A stretch of 64,000 bases of DNA from Limosilactobacillus reuteri subsp. reuteri (GCF_000016825.1 NC_009513.1:317501-381500), one strand, 5' to 3'; positions 17,670-26,521 are shown, numbered from the stretch's first letter. A program made the numbers and translations. Notes: a model not told the origin generated them from the letters alone.

Positions 17670-17710
17670 TTGCCAACGAATAGGTATCTTGCTATAATAA
17701 TATTCGTTGG
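17670..17710 (+). promoter_or_regulatory. tRNA-Leu promoter within a 10-bp inverted repeat
   Basis: TTGCCA (17670-17675), a 17-bp spacer and TATAAT (17693-17698) form a strong promoter. CCAACGAATA (17673-17682) and TATTCGTTGG (17701-17710) are perfect inverted repeats that bracket the -10 element. Confidence 0.8.
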
Positions 17711-17717
17711 TTGATAT

Positions 17718-17803
17718 GCGGCCGTGGCGGAACTGGCAGACGCGTAAGATTAAGGATCTTATGGTCGATTATGACCGTGGAGGTTCAAGTCCTCTCGGCC
17801 GCA
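17718..17803 (+). tRNA. tRNA-Leu (anticodon AAG)
   Basis: An 86-nt class II tRNA with acceptor GCGGCCG/CGGCCGC and discriminator A. The anticodon stem is TAAGA/TCTTA with loop TTAAGGA, so the anticodon is AAG (17752-17754). It aligns with the Bacillus tRNA-Leu(GAG), whose loop is TTGAGGT, with A in place of G at position 34. An A34 tRNA would need inosine modification to read CTC efficiently. Confidence 0.93.
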
Positions 17804-17810
17804 CTACTTA

Positions 17811-17848
17811 AAAGGCATTGAGTAATATTTGCTCAGTGCTTTTTTTGT
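17811..17848 (+). terminator. Terminator after tRNA-Leu
   Basis: GCATTGAG (17814-17821) pairs with CTCAGTGC (17832-17839, one G-U) and is followed by seven T. Confidence 0.85.
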
Positions 17849-17895
17849 TTTAAAATTTCTGTTTAATAAAATTTACGTAAATTTTACCTCTCCTC

Positions 17896-17925
17896 TTGCT
17901 ATCTCAATCATGAAAGCGCTATACT
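17896..17925 (+). promoter_or_regulatory. lacLM promoter with overlapping cre-like site
   Basis: A promoter is seen as TTGCTA (17896-17901), an 18-bp spacer and TATACT (17920-17925). ATGAAAGCGCTATACT (17910-17925) matches the catabolite-responsive element consensus at 14 of 16 positions, with a perfect left half (TGNNARCG), and covers the -10 box. Repression by CcpA-HPr(Ser-P) on glucose is expected by analogy. Confidence 0.6.
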
Positions 17926-17962
17926 TTAGATGTTGTAGATAGTAACGAGGAGGGATTTATCA

Positions 17963-19849
17963 ATGGATGCAGATATCAAATGGCTTGATGAACCGGAAAC
18001 ATTCCGCGTCAATCAATTACCTGCTCATAGTGACCATTATTATTACGGTAACTATGATGAATGGCGGCATAATAATAGTCGTTTTGCGCAAAACTTGGAT
18101 GGTCAATGGCAATTTAACTTTGCTGAAAACCCGCGTAAACGAGAAAATGACTTTTATAAGGTAGATTATGATAGTAGTAGTTTTGGAACAATCGAAGTGC
18201 CTAGTGAGATTGAACTAAATAATTACGCCCAAAATAATTACATTAACACTTTGATTCCGTGGGAAGGTAAGATTTACCGTCGTCCCGCATATGCCCTTAG
18301 TCCTGATGATGCGCAAGAGGGATCATTTAGTGATGGGGATGATAATACTGTTGGCGAATACTTAAAACATTTTGACCTTGAACCTTCTTTACGGGGAAAG
18401 CAGATCCGCATTCGTTTTGATGGTGTTGAGCGTGCCATGTATGTTTGGCTTAATGGTCACTTTATTGGTTACGCTGAAGACAGTTTTACCCCCTCTGAAT
18501 TTGACCTGACTCCTTACATTCAAGATGAAGGTAATGTTTTAGCTGTGGAAGTTTTCAAGCATAGTACCGCCTCGTGGATTGAGGATCAAGATATGTTCCG
18601 TTTTTCTGGAATTTTCCGGAGTGTAAACTTATTAGCCCAACCACTTGTTCATGTTGAAGACCTTCATATTCGGCCAATTGTTACTGATAATTATCAGGAC
18701 GGTATTTTTAATGTTGACCTTCAACTTCACGGTGAAAAGACCGGGAACGTTAATGTGCGGGTTATCGACAATGATGGTAATACGCTCGTCAATGAAACAC
18801 ACCCTGTTGATTCCACGGTAAAAGTTCAGGATCAATTTTTAGAAAATGTTCACTTATGGGATAACCATGATCCTTACCTCTATCAATTGTTGATTGAAAT
18901 TCGTGATGACGAAGGTAATTTGGTCGAACTCGTTCCATATCGTTTTGGTTTTCGGCGAATTGAAATTAATAAAGATCATGTTGTCCTATTGAATGGTCAA
19001 CGGCTAATTATAAATGGTGTTAACCGTCACGAATGGAATGCTAAACGTGGCCGCGCGATCACGATGGATGATATGACGAGTGATATTCACACCTTTAAGG
19101 AAAATAATATTAATGCCGTCCGGACGTGTCACTATCCAGACCAGATTCCGTGGTATTACCTTTGTGATGATAACGGAATTTACATGATGGCCGAAAATAA
19201 TCTGGAATCCCACGCTACCTGGCAGAAGATGGGAGCAATTGAACCATCATATAACGTCCCTGGTTCAGTTCCTCAATGGCGTGACGTAGTAGTAGATCGG
19301 GCGCGGACTAACTATGAAACATTTAAGAACCACCCGTCGATTTTATTCTGGTCGTTAGGTAATGAATCATATGCTGGCGATAATATTGTCAAAATGAATG
19401 AATTCTATAAGAAGCATGATGACAGTCGGCTTGTTCACTATGAGGGTGTTTGTCATACTCCCGAATACCGTGATCGGATCTCAGACGTTGAAAGCTGGAT
19501 GTACTTACCACCTAAAGAAGTTGAGGAGTACTTGAAGAACAATCCAGACAAGCCATTTATGGAATGTGAGTACATGCATGATATGGGGAACTCTGATGGT
19601 GGAATGGGTTCATACATTTCTTTACTTGATAAATACCCACAATACTTTGGCGGCTTCATTTGGGACTTTATTGATCAAGCCCTCCTTGTTAAGGATCCGG
19701 TAAGTGGGCAAGAAGTGATGCGCTATGGTGGTGATTTCGATGATCGTCACTCAGATTACGAATTCTCGGGAGATGGCTTGATGTTTGCTGATCGGACACC
19801 GAAGCCAGCAATGCAGGAGGTAAGATACTACTATGGCTTACACAAATAA
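17963..19849 (+). CDS. lacL: Beta-galactosidase large subunit LacL (GH2)
   Basis: A 628-residue large subunit of the heterodimeric LacLM beta-galactosidase found in lactobacilli. It hydrolyses lactose and can make galacto-oligosaccharides. It carries the sugar-binding, immunoglobulin-like and TIM-barrel domains of glycoside hydrolase family 2. The acid/base is E468 (LGNESYAG) and the nucleophile is E536 ([10 protein letters not shown]). The length equals known LacL proteins. ATG 17963 has AGGAGGG upstream. The 3' end overlaps lacM by 17 nt, so both subunits are made in coupled fashion. Confidence 0.98.
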   Translation: MDADIKWLDEPETFRVNQLPAHSDHYYYGNYDEWRHNNSRFAQNLDGQWQFNFAENPRKRENDFYKVDYDSSSFGTIEVPSEIELNNYAQNNYINTLIPWEGKIYRRPAYALSPDDAQEGSFSDGDDNTVGEYLKHFDLEPSLRGKQIRIRFDGVERAMYVWLNGHFIGYAEDSFTPSEFDLTPYIQDEGNVLAVEVFKHSTASWIEDQDMFRFSGIFRSVNLLAQPLVHVEDLHIRPIVTDNYQDGIFNVDLQLHGEKTGNVNVRVIDNDGNTLVNETHPVDSTVKVQDQFLENVHLWDNHDPYLYQLLIEIRDDEGNLVELVPYRFGFRRIEINKDHVVLLNGQRLIINGVNRHEWNAKRGRAITMDDMTSDIHTFKENNINAVRTCHYPDQIPWYYLCDDNGIYMMAENNLESHATWQKMGAIEPSYNVPGSVPQWRDVVVDRARTNYETFKNHPSILFWSLGNESYAGDNIVKMNEFYKKHDDSRLVHYEGVCHTPEYRDRISDVESWMYLPPKEVEEYLKNNPDKPFMECEYMHDMGNSDGGMGSYISLLDKYPQYFGGFIWDFIDQALLVKDPVSGQEVMRYGGDFDDRHSDYEFSGDGLMFADRTPKPAMQEVRYYYGLHK

Positions 19850-20792
19850 ATTACGCGTGATATATGGTGATGCGACATTAGGACTTAGTGGTGACAGCTT
19901 TCATTATATTTTTAGCTATGAGCGTGGTGGATTAGAATCGCTTAAGCTAAACGGTAAAGAATGGCTATATCGTGAACCAATGCCGACGTTTTGGCGGGCA
20001 ACCACTGATAATGACCGAGGAAGTGGCTTTAATATTCGGTCTGCTCAGTGGTTAGCAGCGGACACTTTTCATAAGTGTGTTGGGATTGACCTGACAGTTG
20101 ATAATCAACACTTTGCCGAATTACCTATTGCGCCGATAACCAATGAATTTAGTGATCCGGTATCTGCTGAAAACGTCAAAATTAAGTATACTTTTGAGAC
20201 GCTAACAGTTCCGGCCACGCAAGTCACTGTAACTTATGAGGTTAACAGACAAGGTGAGATTAAAGTGACAATGCACTATTACGGCCATGAAGACTTACCT
20301 GGTCTACCAGTAGTAGGAATGCGTTTTATCATGCCAACAGTTGCTACCGGCTTTGACTATCAAGGATTATCCGGTGAAACTTACCCCGACCGGATGGCAG
20401 GAGCGACTGAGGGTACCTTCCATGTTGACGGTTTACCGGTTACTAAGTATCTCGTTCCCCAGGAAAATGGAATGCACATGGATACTCATGCATTAACAAT
20501 TACCCGCGATTCCACTCAAAATAATGCTGATCATTCGCGGGAACCATTTAACTTAACTATTAAGCAAGACGAGCAACCGTTTGCCTTCAGTTGTTTACCA
20601 TATACAGCGGAGGAATTAGAAAATGCAACACACATCGAAGAGCTCCCACTCGCACGACGAACTGTTCTCGTTGTTGCGGGGGCGGTCCGCGGTGTTGGGG
20701 GAATTGATAGTTGGGGTGCAGATGTTGAAGAACAGTATCATATTCCTGCCGACCGTGATGTTGAGTTTTCGTTTGTATTGAATGCAAAATAA
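19833..20792 (+). CDS. lacM: Beta-galactosidase small subunit LacM
   Basis: A 319-residue small subunit matching the C-terminal domain (Bgal_small_N) of single-chain LacZ enzymes: [34 protein letters not shown] and GMRFIMPTV. It completes the active site of LacL and is needed for activity. Its SD AGGAGG (19815-19820) and start lie inside the lacL coding region. Together the two genes form a two-gene operon ended by the hairpin at 20842-20888. Confidence 0.98.
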   Translation: MAYTNKLRVIYGDATLGLSGDSFHYIFSYERGGLESLKLNGKEWLYREPMPTFWRATTDNDRGSGFNIRSAQWLAADTFHKCVGIDLTVDNQHFAELPIAPITNEFSDPVSAENVKIKYTFETLTVPATQVTVTYEVNRQGEIKVTMHYYGHEDLPGLPVVGMRFIMPTVATGFDYQGLSGETYPDRMAGATEGTFHVDGLPVTKYLVPQENGMHMDTHALTITRDSTQNNADHSREPFNLTIKQDEQPFAFSCLPYTAEELENATHIEELPLARRTVLVVAGAVRGVGGIDSWGADVEEQYHIPADRDVEFSFVLNAK

Positions 20793-20841
20793 GAGGTTGG
20801 ATTATAGTCTATGCCGCTATGTTCGTAAAAAGTTGTATAAC

Positions 20842-20888
20842 AAAGGTCTCTAACACCCGGTAAATCCGAACGTTAGAGACCTTTTTGT
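20842..20888. terminator. Bidirectional hairpin terminator (repeat family member)
   Basis: AAAGGTCTCTAAC (20842-20854) pairs with GTTAGAGACCTTT and is followed by T-rich DNA. It separates convergent lacM and the minus-strand membrane gene. The inner segment ACCCGGTAAATCCGAACG is shared in inverted orientation with the hairpin at 40603-40651. Confidence 0.9.
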
Positions 20889-20889
20889 T

Positions 20890-22659
20890 TTAACTAATTT
20901 GTCCAGCTGCAATCCCTTGGAAGTATTTCTTAACATGAGTACAGAAATAATAAAGACCATAAATTGCAAGAATGCTAAGACCAACTAATGAGATCACTAA
21001 TAAAGCGGTGAACCATTTTGCTTGCTTAAAGTAGAGGGTAACAGTATTTTTTCCTTTACGTTGCTGAATGTATGGAGCACCAACTGAGGATCGCTGATAG
21101 TGGCGAAGTAGGTGGCCATTAACCGTTAATTGTGATTCGTGATACGTAATAATTGGCAACCGAACTTTTCCCGCTTTTCCTGCTTCCCATGATAGTTGCA
21201 ATCCTCCATGCGGCAAGACAGTATGAGTATATTTATGGGCTTCATTAATGATTTGCCCTTCGTAAGCGTAAGAACGAACATATTTTTGATTCATGTACTT
21301 CTTAGGAATTGGCAAATAGTCAGGACTTCTCTTTTCGACCATTGTTAACAATTGACCAGGGTAAAGGTCGTGGACAGAATGTCGCAGGGCGGTCTTATTT
21401 TCACTTACGCGGGTAATCGCGCTAAAGCTATTAAGGACAATTTCTGAGTCATAGCGGGCTGCGCGTTTATAAACATCAATTGTCGTAGGAGTAAAGACCA
21501 GAAAAACCATTAACAAGAGGATACCGGTGATTAATTGATTTCGTAAATCAATTTCTTGCGCTTTTTTATCAAGAGTTGTCGCACTGATCCCAACTCCTGC
21601 GAGTAAGAGGGGAAAGGCAATAATTGTCAACCGGTTAGGAAACTGCAAAGTGTGTCCAAGTGCGGGAATCACATCTTGGAAAAAGGACCAAGGAGTAAGG
21701 GGAGAACTAAGCAGGAGGACCAAAGAACCAAGTAACGTCAGGACTGTATTAGTAAGCGATTTTTTGAAGGTGAATAATACGTAGATGAGTTGAAGGATAA
21801 AGAGAATCCACATTGCGTAGATTAGATAATCGCGCGTACTGCTAAACATTGAAGGCAATAGCACATTATCGGCGAGACTGAAATCGGCAGGATTGGCAAT
21901 ATTATTATGGAGGTTAAGCATTAATAAGGCTCCCCAGACATTGGCTGTTAAAATAACGGTTCCGCCGACTGCCTTCAGCGTTTCGATCCACATTTTCTTA
22001 CGATTAGTCGTTATAATTAACCCAATAATAAAAAACGGTGTTAGGGTAATCACGAAAAATAAAGAACTTAGCATGTGGATCTGAATGATGATCGTCATCA
22101 GGGTCATCAATTGTAGCCAGTTGACTGGTCGTTGGTGATCCTGAATCATGCGTACGCCGCAAATTACCATATAAGGAGCCAGAGCAGCTCCCCAGGCATT
22201 CATATTCTGTGCTAATTCCCATCGTGGAAGCCACCCAATGTTCATATAGATTAGGGCACAGATAATTGCAAATGTCCTTTTACTATGAACACGGATGCCA
22301 AGTCGATACATACCGATTCCACCTAATAGATAGACGATAAAGGTAGTAACGATCTGATATTGATACCAAGTTCCTACTACGCCAAGAATAGCTCCATTTA
22401 AATATGCAAAGAGGGGGCCATAAACGGCATTGATGATGCGACCACTTTGTTGAAAACTATAATTACTTTGAAAATAGCTAAAATTAAGCTGTTGAATTTG
22501 CTTAGCTGCATCGTAAAAACGATTAAAGTGAAAAATGGAGTCCGTCCCTAAAATAACTCCATGTGATACAAACTGAGGGAACATGATTAAATAGGCCATT
22601 GCAGCGATGGCACAATATGGTAGCACCCAATTAATTAGATTAGCAATTTTAGATTTCAT
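20890..22659 (-). CDS. Large multi-spanning membrane protein (putative GT-C like/PTPS-related)
   Basis: A 589-residue protein with about 11 predicted membrane helices. The N-terminal segment GTDSIFHFNRFYDAAKQI, just after the first helix, places an Asp and an amphipathic stretch where GT-C glycosyltransferases keep their catalytic loop. The overall look fits the 6-pyruvoyl-tetrahydropterin-synthase-related membrane family or YfhO-like proteins. The C-terminus has a soluble beta region followed by a final helix. A cell-envelope glycosylation role is possible but unproven. The ATG at 22657-22659 has no close SD; a good GGAG is 36 nt upstream with a stop between them. Confidence 0.75.
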   Translation of the reverse strand: MKSKIANLINWVLPYCAIAAMAYLIMFPQFVSHGVILGTDSIFHFNRFYDAAKQIQQLNFSYFQSNYSFQQSGRIINAVYGPLFAYLNGAILGVVGTWYQYQIVTTFIVYLLGGIGMYRLGIRVHSKRTFAIICALIYMNIGWLPRWELAQNMNAWGAALAPYMVICGVRMIQDHQRPVNWLQLMTLMTIIIQIHMLSSLFFVITLTPFFIIGLIITTNRKKMWIETLKAVGGTVILTANVWGALLMLNLHNNIANPADFSLADNVLLPSMFSSTRDYLIYAMWILFILQLIYVLFTFKKSLTNTVLTLLGSLVLLLSSPLTPWSFFQDVIPALGHTLQFPNRLTIIAFPLLLAGVGISATTLDKKAQEIDLRNQLITGILLLMVFLVFTPTTIDVYKRAARYDSEIVLNSFSAITRVSENKTALRHSVHDLYPGQLLTMVEKRSPDYLPIPKKYMNQKYVRSYAYEGQIINEAHKYTHTVLPHGGLQLSWEAGKAGKVRLPIITYHESQLTVNGHLLRHYQRSSVGAPYIQQRKGKNTVTLYFKQAKWFTALLVISLVGLSILAIYGLYYFCTHVKKYFQGIAAGQIS

Positions 22660-22828
22660 AAAATTGAGAATTAAACAAAATCAGTTTAATTTCTCCTTTC
22701 CTCAAATACTTACCTTAATAATTATACGGCAGAAAAGTCGACTGTAAAATAACCTTCTGCAGCTAGTTTAATTGTTAAGCACTAGTAAAATGCGCTATTA
22801 TAAGATAGTGGCAAAGGGGAGTGAAAAA

Positions 22829-23539
22829 ATGGCAGAATTAGTAATTGTACGTCATGGGCAAAGTCAAGCTAACCGTGATAATATTTTTACTGGCTGGACT
22901 GATGTTCCGTTGACTCCTAAAGGAATTGAACAAGGTGAATTAGTCGGCAAGGAATTGCTAAGACTAGGTATCCAATTTAGTGATGCGTATACGTCCTACA
23001 TGGAACGGGCAATCATGACAACTAATATTATCCTAGAAGAAATTAATCAGTTATATATTCCGGTTCATAAAACGTGGCGACTAAACGAACGTCATTATGG
23101 AGCATTGAGTGGTCGGAACAAAGATGAAGTGAAGAAAGAGATTGGTGCAGAACAGCTTCATAAATGGCGGCGTGGTTTTAAAGATTTACCACCACAATTA
23201 AAAGAGCGTCAGCATGATCGCCGCTATGATCGCTTAGGAGTTAAGATTCCGCTTAGTGAGAGTTTAGAAATGACGCTCCAACGACTCCTCCCATATTGGC
23301 AAGACCATATTGCGCCTCGTTTAATTGACGGACACAATCAGTTAATTGTTGCCCATGGTAGTTCTTTGCGGGCACTAATTAAATATTTAGATGGTATTTC
23401 AGATGACGATATTGATAAAGTGGAAGTTCCAAATGGCAAGCCAATTTTATATCGCTTTGATGATCATCTTAATGTCATTAAAAAGACTTTTATAACAATG
23501 GATGGTGAAATTGATGACAATACACGAATTAGCAAATAA
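22829..23539 (+). CDS. gpmA: 2,3-bisphosphoglycerate-dependent phosphoglycerate mutase
   Basis: A 236-residue member of the histidine phosphatase superfamily that interconverts 3- and 2-phosphoglycerate in glycolysis. The phospho-accepting motif VRHGQSQANRDNIFTGW is at the N-terminus, followed by NERHYGALSGRNKDE and VAHGSSLRALIKYL with the second catalytic His. ATG 22829 follows AAAGGGGA by 8 nt; the frame extends upstream to 22772 without an RBS. The closely overlapping next gene suggests cotranscription. Confidence 0.95.
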   Translation: MAELVIVRHGQSQANRDNIFTGWTDVPLTPKGIEQGELVGKELLRLGIQFSDAYTSYMERAIMTTNIILEEINQLYIPVHKTWRLNERHYGALSGRNKDEVKKEIGAEQLHKWRRGFKDLPPQLKERQHDRRYDRLGVKIPLSESLEMTLQRLLPYWQDHIAPRLIDGHNQLIVAHGSSLRALIKYLDGISDDDIDKVEVPNGKPILYRFDDHLNVIKKTFITMDGEIDDNTRISK

Positions 23540-24380
23540 CCCAACGTTAAGCGGCCAAGTACGCTTGATTGAAAATATTGTTTATGGTGCGATGGATGGT
23601 GAGGCATTACATATGTCGATCTTAGCACCGTGGACGCAACGTTTCCCGAAACAATATCAAACTGAACCTCGACCATTGATTGTCTTTGTTCAAGGAAGCT
23701 CGTGGCGAACACCAAAAATGGGAGAAGAAATTCCACAACTGGTTCAATTTGTTCGGGCCGGTTATATTGTAGCGACTGTTCAACACCGTAGTTCAATTGA
23801 TAGCCACCCATTTCCTGCCTTTTTGCAAGATGTTAAGACTGCCATTCGTTTCTTACGGGCCAATGCGCAAAAATATGCAATTGATCCGCAACAGGTTGCA
23901 ATTTGGGGGACTTCCTCTGGAGCCAATGCGGCAATGCTAGTCGGCTTAACGGGTGATGATCCGCGCTATAAAGTTGACCTTTATCAAGACGAATCGGATG
24001 CAGTAGATGCTGTGGTTAGTTGTTTTGCCCCAATGGACGTGGAGAAGACGTTTGAGTATGATGCTAATGTTCCAGGAAATAAGTTACTGCAATATTGCTT
24101 ATTAGGGCCTGATGTATCAAAGTGGCCAGAAATTGAAAAGCAAATGAGTCCCTTATATCAAGTCAAAGATGGGCAAAACTACCCACCATTCTTATTGTTC
24201 CACGGAGATGCTGATAAAGTTGTTCCATATGAACAGATGGAAAAAATGTATATGCGGTTGAAGGATAATGGAAATTCTGTTGAAGCGTACCGGGTTAAGG
24301 GTGCGAACCATGAACGAGATTTCTGGAGTCCAACAATTTATAATATTGTGCAGAAGTTTCTTGGCGATCAATTTAAATAA
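23514..24380 (+). CDS. Alpha/beta hydrolase (BD-FAE-like esterase)
   Basis: A 288-residue cytosolic alpha/beta hydrolase. The catalytic Ser sits in the nucleophile elbow WGTSSGANAAML, the acid in HGDADKVVPYEQM and the His in GANHERDFW. The oxyanion segment FVQGSSWRTPKMGEE resembles carboxylesterase/feruloyl-esterase families. Substrate unknown, probably small esters. ATG 23514 is chosen over 23502 because GGTGA lies at suitable distance; both starts overlap the end of gpmA. Confidence 0.88.
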   Translation: MTIHELANNPTLSGQVRLIENIVYGAMDGEALHMSILAPWTQRFPKQYQTEPRPLIVFVQGSSWRTPKMGEEIPQLVQFVRAGYIVATVQHRSSIDSHPFPAFLQDVKTAIRFLRANAQKYAIDPQQVAIWGTSSGANAAMLVGLTGDDPRYKVDLYQDESDAVDAVVSCFAPMDVEKTFEYDANVPGNKLLQYCLLGPDVSKWPEIEKQMSPLYQVKDGQNYPPFLLFHGDADKVVPYEQMEKMYMRLKDNGNSVEAYRVKGANHERDFWSPTIYNIVQKFLGDQFK

Positions 24381-24395
24381 ATTTTAGGAATTGTA

Positions 24396-24424
24396 TTGAC
24401 AACTTATTTTTTATAAGTTATGAT
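24396..24424 (+). promoter_or_regulatory. Near-consensus promoter with an operator-like inverted repeat in its spacer
   Basis: TTGACA (24396-24401) and TATGAT (24419-24424) are exactly 17 bp apart. The spacer holds AACTTAT (24401-24407) and ATAAGTT (24413-24419), a perfect 7-bp inverted repeat with a 5-bp T-rich centre. A repressor bound there would block RNA polymerase. The predicted transcript starts near 24431. Confidence 0.8.
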
Positions 24425-24454
24425 TTTGACATACTAAGTTAGGAGGAACACGTC

Positions 24455-24541
24455 ATGTTTAACAAACAATTAATTAACGCTACTGTTTGTTGTTGTGGAT
24501 CGCGTCTTATGCGACCCACAGTTTGGCGTGCTTACTTTTAG
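24455..24541 (+). CDS. Leader peptide with three consecutive Cys codons
   Basis: A 28-residue ORF, MFNKQLINATVCCCGSRL continuing MRPTVWRAYF. AGGAGGA lies at 24441-24447, 7 nt before the ATG, and the promoter is immediately upstream. Three tandem TGT codons occupy 24488-24496. The third one forms the first bases of an RNA hairpin arm. The peptide is too short for an enzyme. Its placement between promoter and terminator, ahead of a cystathionine-lyase/transporter operon, indicates a ribosome-stalling cysteine sensor, as in trp/his leaders. No longer homologue can be claimed from sequence alone. Confidence 0.85.
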   Translation: MFNKQLINATVCCCGSRLMRPTVWRAYF

Positions 24542-24622
24542 TTGAGTAACTGCTAACGTAATCGGGAATAAATGCATAAGGCGCAAATTCAAGTGAGAAG
24601 TTCTTGAGTTTGCGCCTTTTTT
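24494..24622 (+). promoter_or_regulatory. Cysteine-responsive transcription attenuator
   Basis: Three competing pairings are visible. Arm 1 (24494-24503) pairs with arm 2 (24511-24520) over 10 bp with one mismatch. Segment GCGTCTTATGC (24502-24512) can instead pair with GCATAAGGCGC (24574-24584) over 11 bp with one G-U, as antiterminator. The latter overlaps the 5' arm of the terminator (24580-24593 with 24603-24616, then six T). A ribosome stalled at the Cys codons masks arm 1, favouring the antiterminator. Fast translation restores 1:2 and lets the terminator form. Confidence 0.8.
24578..24622 (+). terminator. Attenuator terminator
   Basis: GGCGCAAATTCAAG pairs with CTTGAGTTTGCGCC (14 bp, one G-U) across a 9-nt loop and is followed by six T. 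It lies 24 nt before the start codon of the cystathionine gene, so transcription must read through it for expression. Confidence 0.92.
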
Positions 24623-24645
24623 GTATTCTAAAGGAGATAGATATT

Positions 24646-25788
24646 ATGAAATTCAACACACAATTAATTCATGGCGGTAATAGTGAGGATCCAACCACTG
24701 GTGCTGTCTCAACACCGATTTACCGTTCATCAACATTCCATCAACACGTTCTTGGCGGTGAACCTAAATGGGAATATTCTCGAACAGGAAATCCAACACG
24801 TGCATCTCTTGAAAAATTAATCGCAGAGCTTGAACATGGGACAGCCGGCTTTGCATTTGCTTCCGGATCTGCTGCTATTCATGCTACTTTTTCTTTATTC
24901 TCTCAAGGCGATCATTTTGTAGTTGGTAGTGATGTATACGGGGGAACATTCCGGTTAATCAATAAGGTATTAAAACGCTTTGGCCTTGAATTTACTGTTG
25001 TTGACATGCAAGACCTTGAAGCAGTCGAAAATGCAATTCAAGATAATACCGTTGCAGTTTATTTTGAAACACCAACTAATCCGCTCTTGCAAATCGCTGA
25101 TATTAAAGCAATTGCTGATATCGCAAAAAAGCATGGAATAAAGACAATTGTTGATAATACCTTTGCTACTCCTTATAACCAACAACCGTTAACTCTTGGG
25201 GCAGATATTGTTGTTCACTCCGCAACAAAATATTTAGGCGGCCATAGTGATGTTGTTGCCGGATTAGCAGTTACTAACGATGATGAAATTGCTGAACAAT
25301 TAGCATTCCTGCAAAACTCAATCGGTAGTACGCTTGGTCCTGATGATAGTTGGCTACTACAACGAGGGATGAAAACTCTCGGTGCCCGGATGCGCGTTCA
25401 CCAAGAAAATGCGAATGAAGTTATTAACTTCCTCCAAAATGATGACCATATTGGGAAAATTTATTATCCAGGCTTAAAAGATTTTCCTGGTCATGAGGTT
25501 GCGGCTAAGCAAATGCGTAACTTTGGAGCAATGATCTCCTTTGAACTTAAGGATGGTTTAGATGCGAAGAAGTTTGTTGAAAGTCTACAATTGATTGATC
25601 TTGCCGAAAGCTTAGGGGGAATTGAAAGTTTGATTGAAGTTCCAGCTGTCATGACCCATGGATCTATTCCCCGGGAAATAAGACTAGAGAACGGAATTAA
25701 AGATGAGTTAATTCGTCTTTCAGTGGGAATCGAGGACCCTGAAGATATTATTGCTGACTTGCAACAAGCACTTAAAAAATTAGACTAA
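24646..25788 (+). CDS. Trans-sulfuration PLP enzyme (cystathionine gamma-lyase/synthase)
   Basis: A 380-residue Cys/Met-metabolism PLP enzyme. The PLP lysine is K195 in VVHSATKYLGGHSDV. YSRTGNPTR, FASGSAAIHA, ETPTNPLLQIADI and SLGGIESLIEVPAVMTHGSIP are family hallmarks. Gamma-lyase (cystathionine to cysteine), gamma-synthase and beta-lyase share these, so the reaction is not settled; association with a polar amino-acid transporter and a cysteine attenuator favours cysteine or cystathionine metabolism. ATG 24646 follows AAAGGAG by 9 nt; the upstream extension runs through the terminator and is rejected. No cysteine residue is present. Confidence 0.93.
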   Translation: MKFNTQLIHGGNSEDPTTGAVSTPIYRSSTFHQHVLGGEPKWEYSRTGNPTRASLEKLIAELEHGTAGFAFASGSAAIHATFSLFSQGDHFVVGSDVYGGTFRLINKVLKRFGLEFTVVDMQDLEAVENAIQDNTVAVYFETPTNPLLQIADIKAIADIAKKHGIKTIVDNTFATPYNQQPLTLGADIVVHSATKYLGGHSDVVAGLAVTNDDEIAEQLAFLQNSIGSTLGPDDSWLLQRGMKTLGARMRVHQENANEVINFLQNDDHIGKIYYPGLKDFPGHEVAAKQMRNFGAMISFELKDGLDAKKFVESLQLIDLAESLGGIESLIEVPAVMTHGSIPREIRLENGIKDELIRLSVGIEDPEDIIADLQQALKKLD

Positions 25789-25814
25789 TTATAGAAGAAG
25801 GGAAACTGTGACTT

Positions 25815-26516
25815 ATGTGGGAAATTATCAAGACATCTTTACCACAACTCTTAGCAGCGGGATTTAAATATACGATTCCGTTAGCGATTATTTCATTTTT
25901 CTTTGGACTGATTATTGCACTAGTAACAGCTTTAATTCGTCTTTCTCGTCAACGTGGTGCATTCATGATTCTTAAATGGATTGCTAGTTTTTATGTCTGG
26001 CTTTTTCGGTCAACACCGCTGCTGGTTCAATTATTTATTGTATTCTTTGGACTGCCATATCTGAGAATTAAGGGAGTCCTGCCACATGGAATAAAATTAG
26101 AACCATTTACAGCCGGCATTATTACATTTTCACTTAATACCGGTGCTTATGCTTCAGAAACAATTCGGGCAGCGATCAGTTCAGTTCCAACTGGGCAATG
26201 GGAAGCGGGCGCAGCAATCGGAATGACGCGGTTGCAAATCTTGTGGCGAATTATTTTACCGCAAGCCTTAAGAGTAGCTTTACCGCCTTTATCAAACAGT
26301 TTTATAAGTTTGGTAAAGGACACGTCATTAGCTGCTTCAATTACAATTATGGAAATGTTTGCCGTCAGTCAACAGATTGCGGCCGAAAACTATCAACCAT
26401 TACTGATGTATACTTTAGTAGCAATGGTCTACGCGGTCTTTACGACAGTTTTATCTTATTTCCAAGGGTATCTTGAGCGGGTAGTAGACCGTCAAGTAAA
26501 TGCAAATAATAGGTGA
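25815..26516 (+). CDS. Polar amino-acid ABC transporter permease (probable cyst(e)ine)
   Basis: A 233-residue inner-membrane permease of the HisM/GlnP type. Five helices are visible, with the conserved EAA loop WEAGAAIGMTRLQILWRIILPQA that contacts the ATPase, and FRSTPLLVQLF near the N-terminal third. It lies 26 nt after the PLP gene in the same operon. Lactobacillus (L. reuteri/fermentum BR11) has a cystine uptake system of this kind (cyuABC). Substrate assignment here is by context. The protein has no cysteine. Confidence 0.9.
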   Translation: MWEIIKTSLPQLLAAGFKYTIPLAIISFFFGLIIALVTALIRLSRQRGAFMILKWIASFYVWLFRSTPLLVQLFIVFFGLPYLRIKGVLPHGIKLEPFTAGIITFSLNTGAYASETIRAAISSVPTGQWEAGAAIGMTRLQILWRIILPQALRVALPPLSNSFISLVKDTSLAASITIMEMFAVSQQIAAENYQPLLMYTLVAMVYAVFTTVLSYFQGYLERVVDRQVNANNR

Positions 26517-26521
26517 GAAAA

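Noticed and set aside
17718..17803. Reading of the tRNA-Leu anticodon as TAA
   Set aside because: A seven-base loop is obtained only with the TAAGA/TCTTA stem, which sets the anticodon as AAG, in register with Bacillus tRNA-Leu(GAG).
24604..24645. N-terminal extension of the PLP enzyme (MSLRLFCILKE...)
   Set aside because: It runs through the terminator 3' arm and T run and has no RBS. ATG 24646 has a good SD and gives the normal N-terminus.
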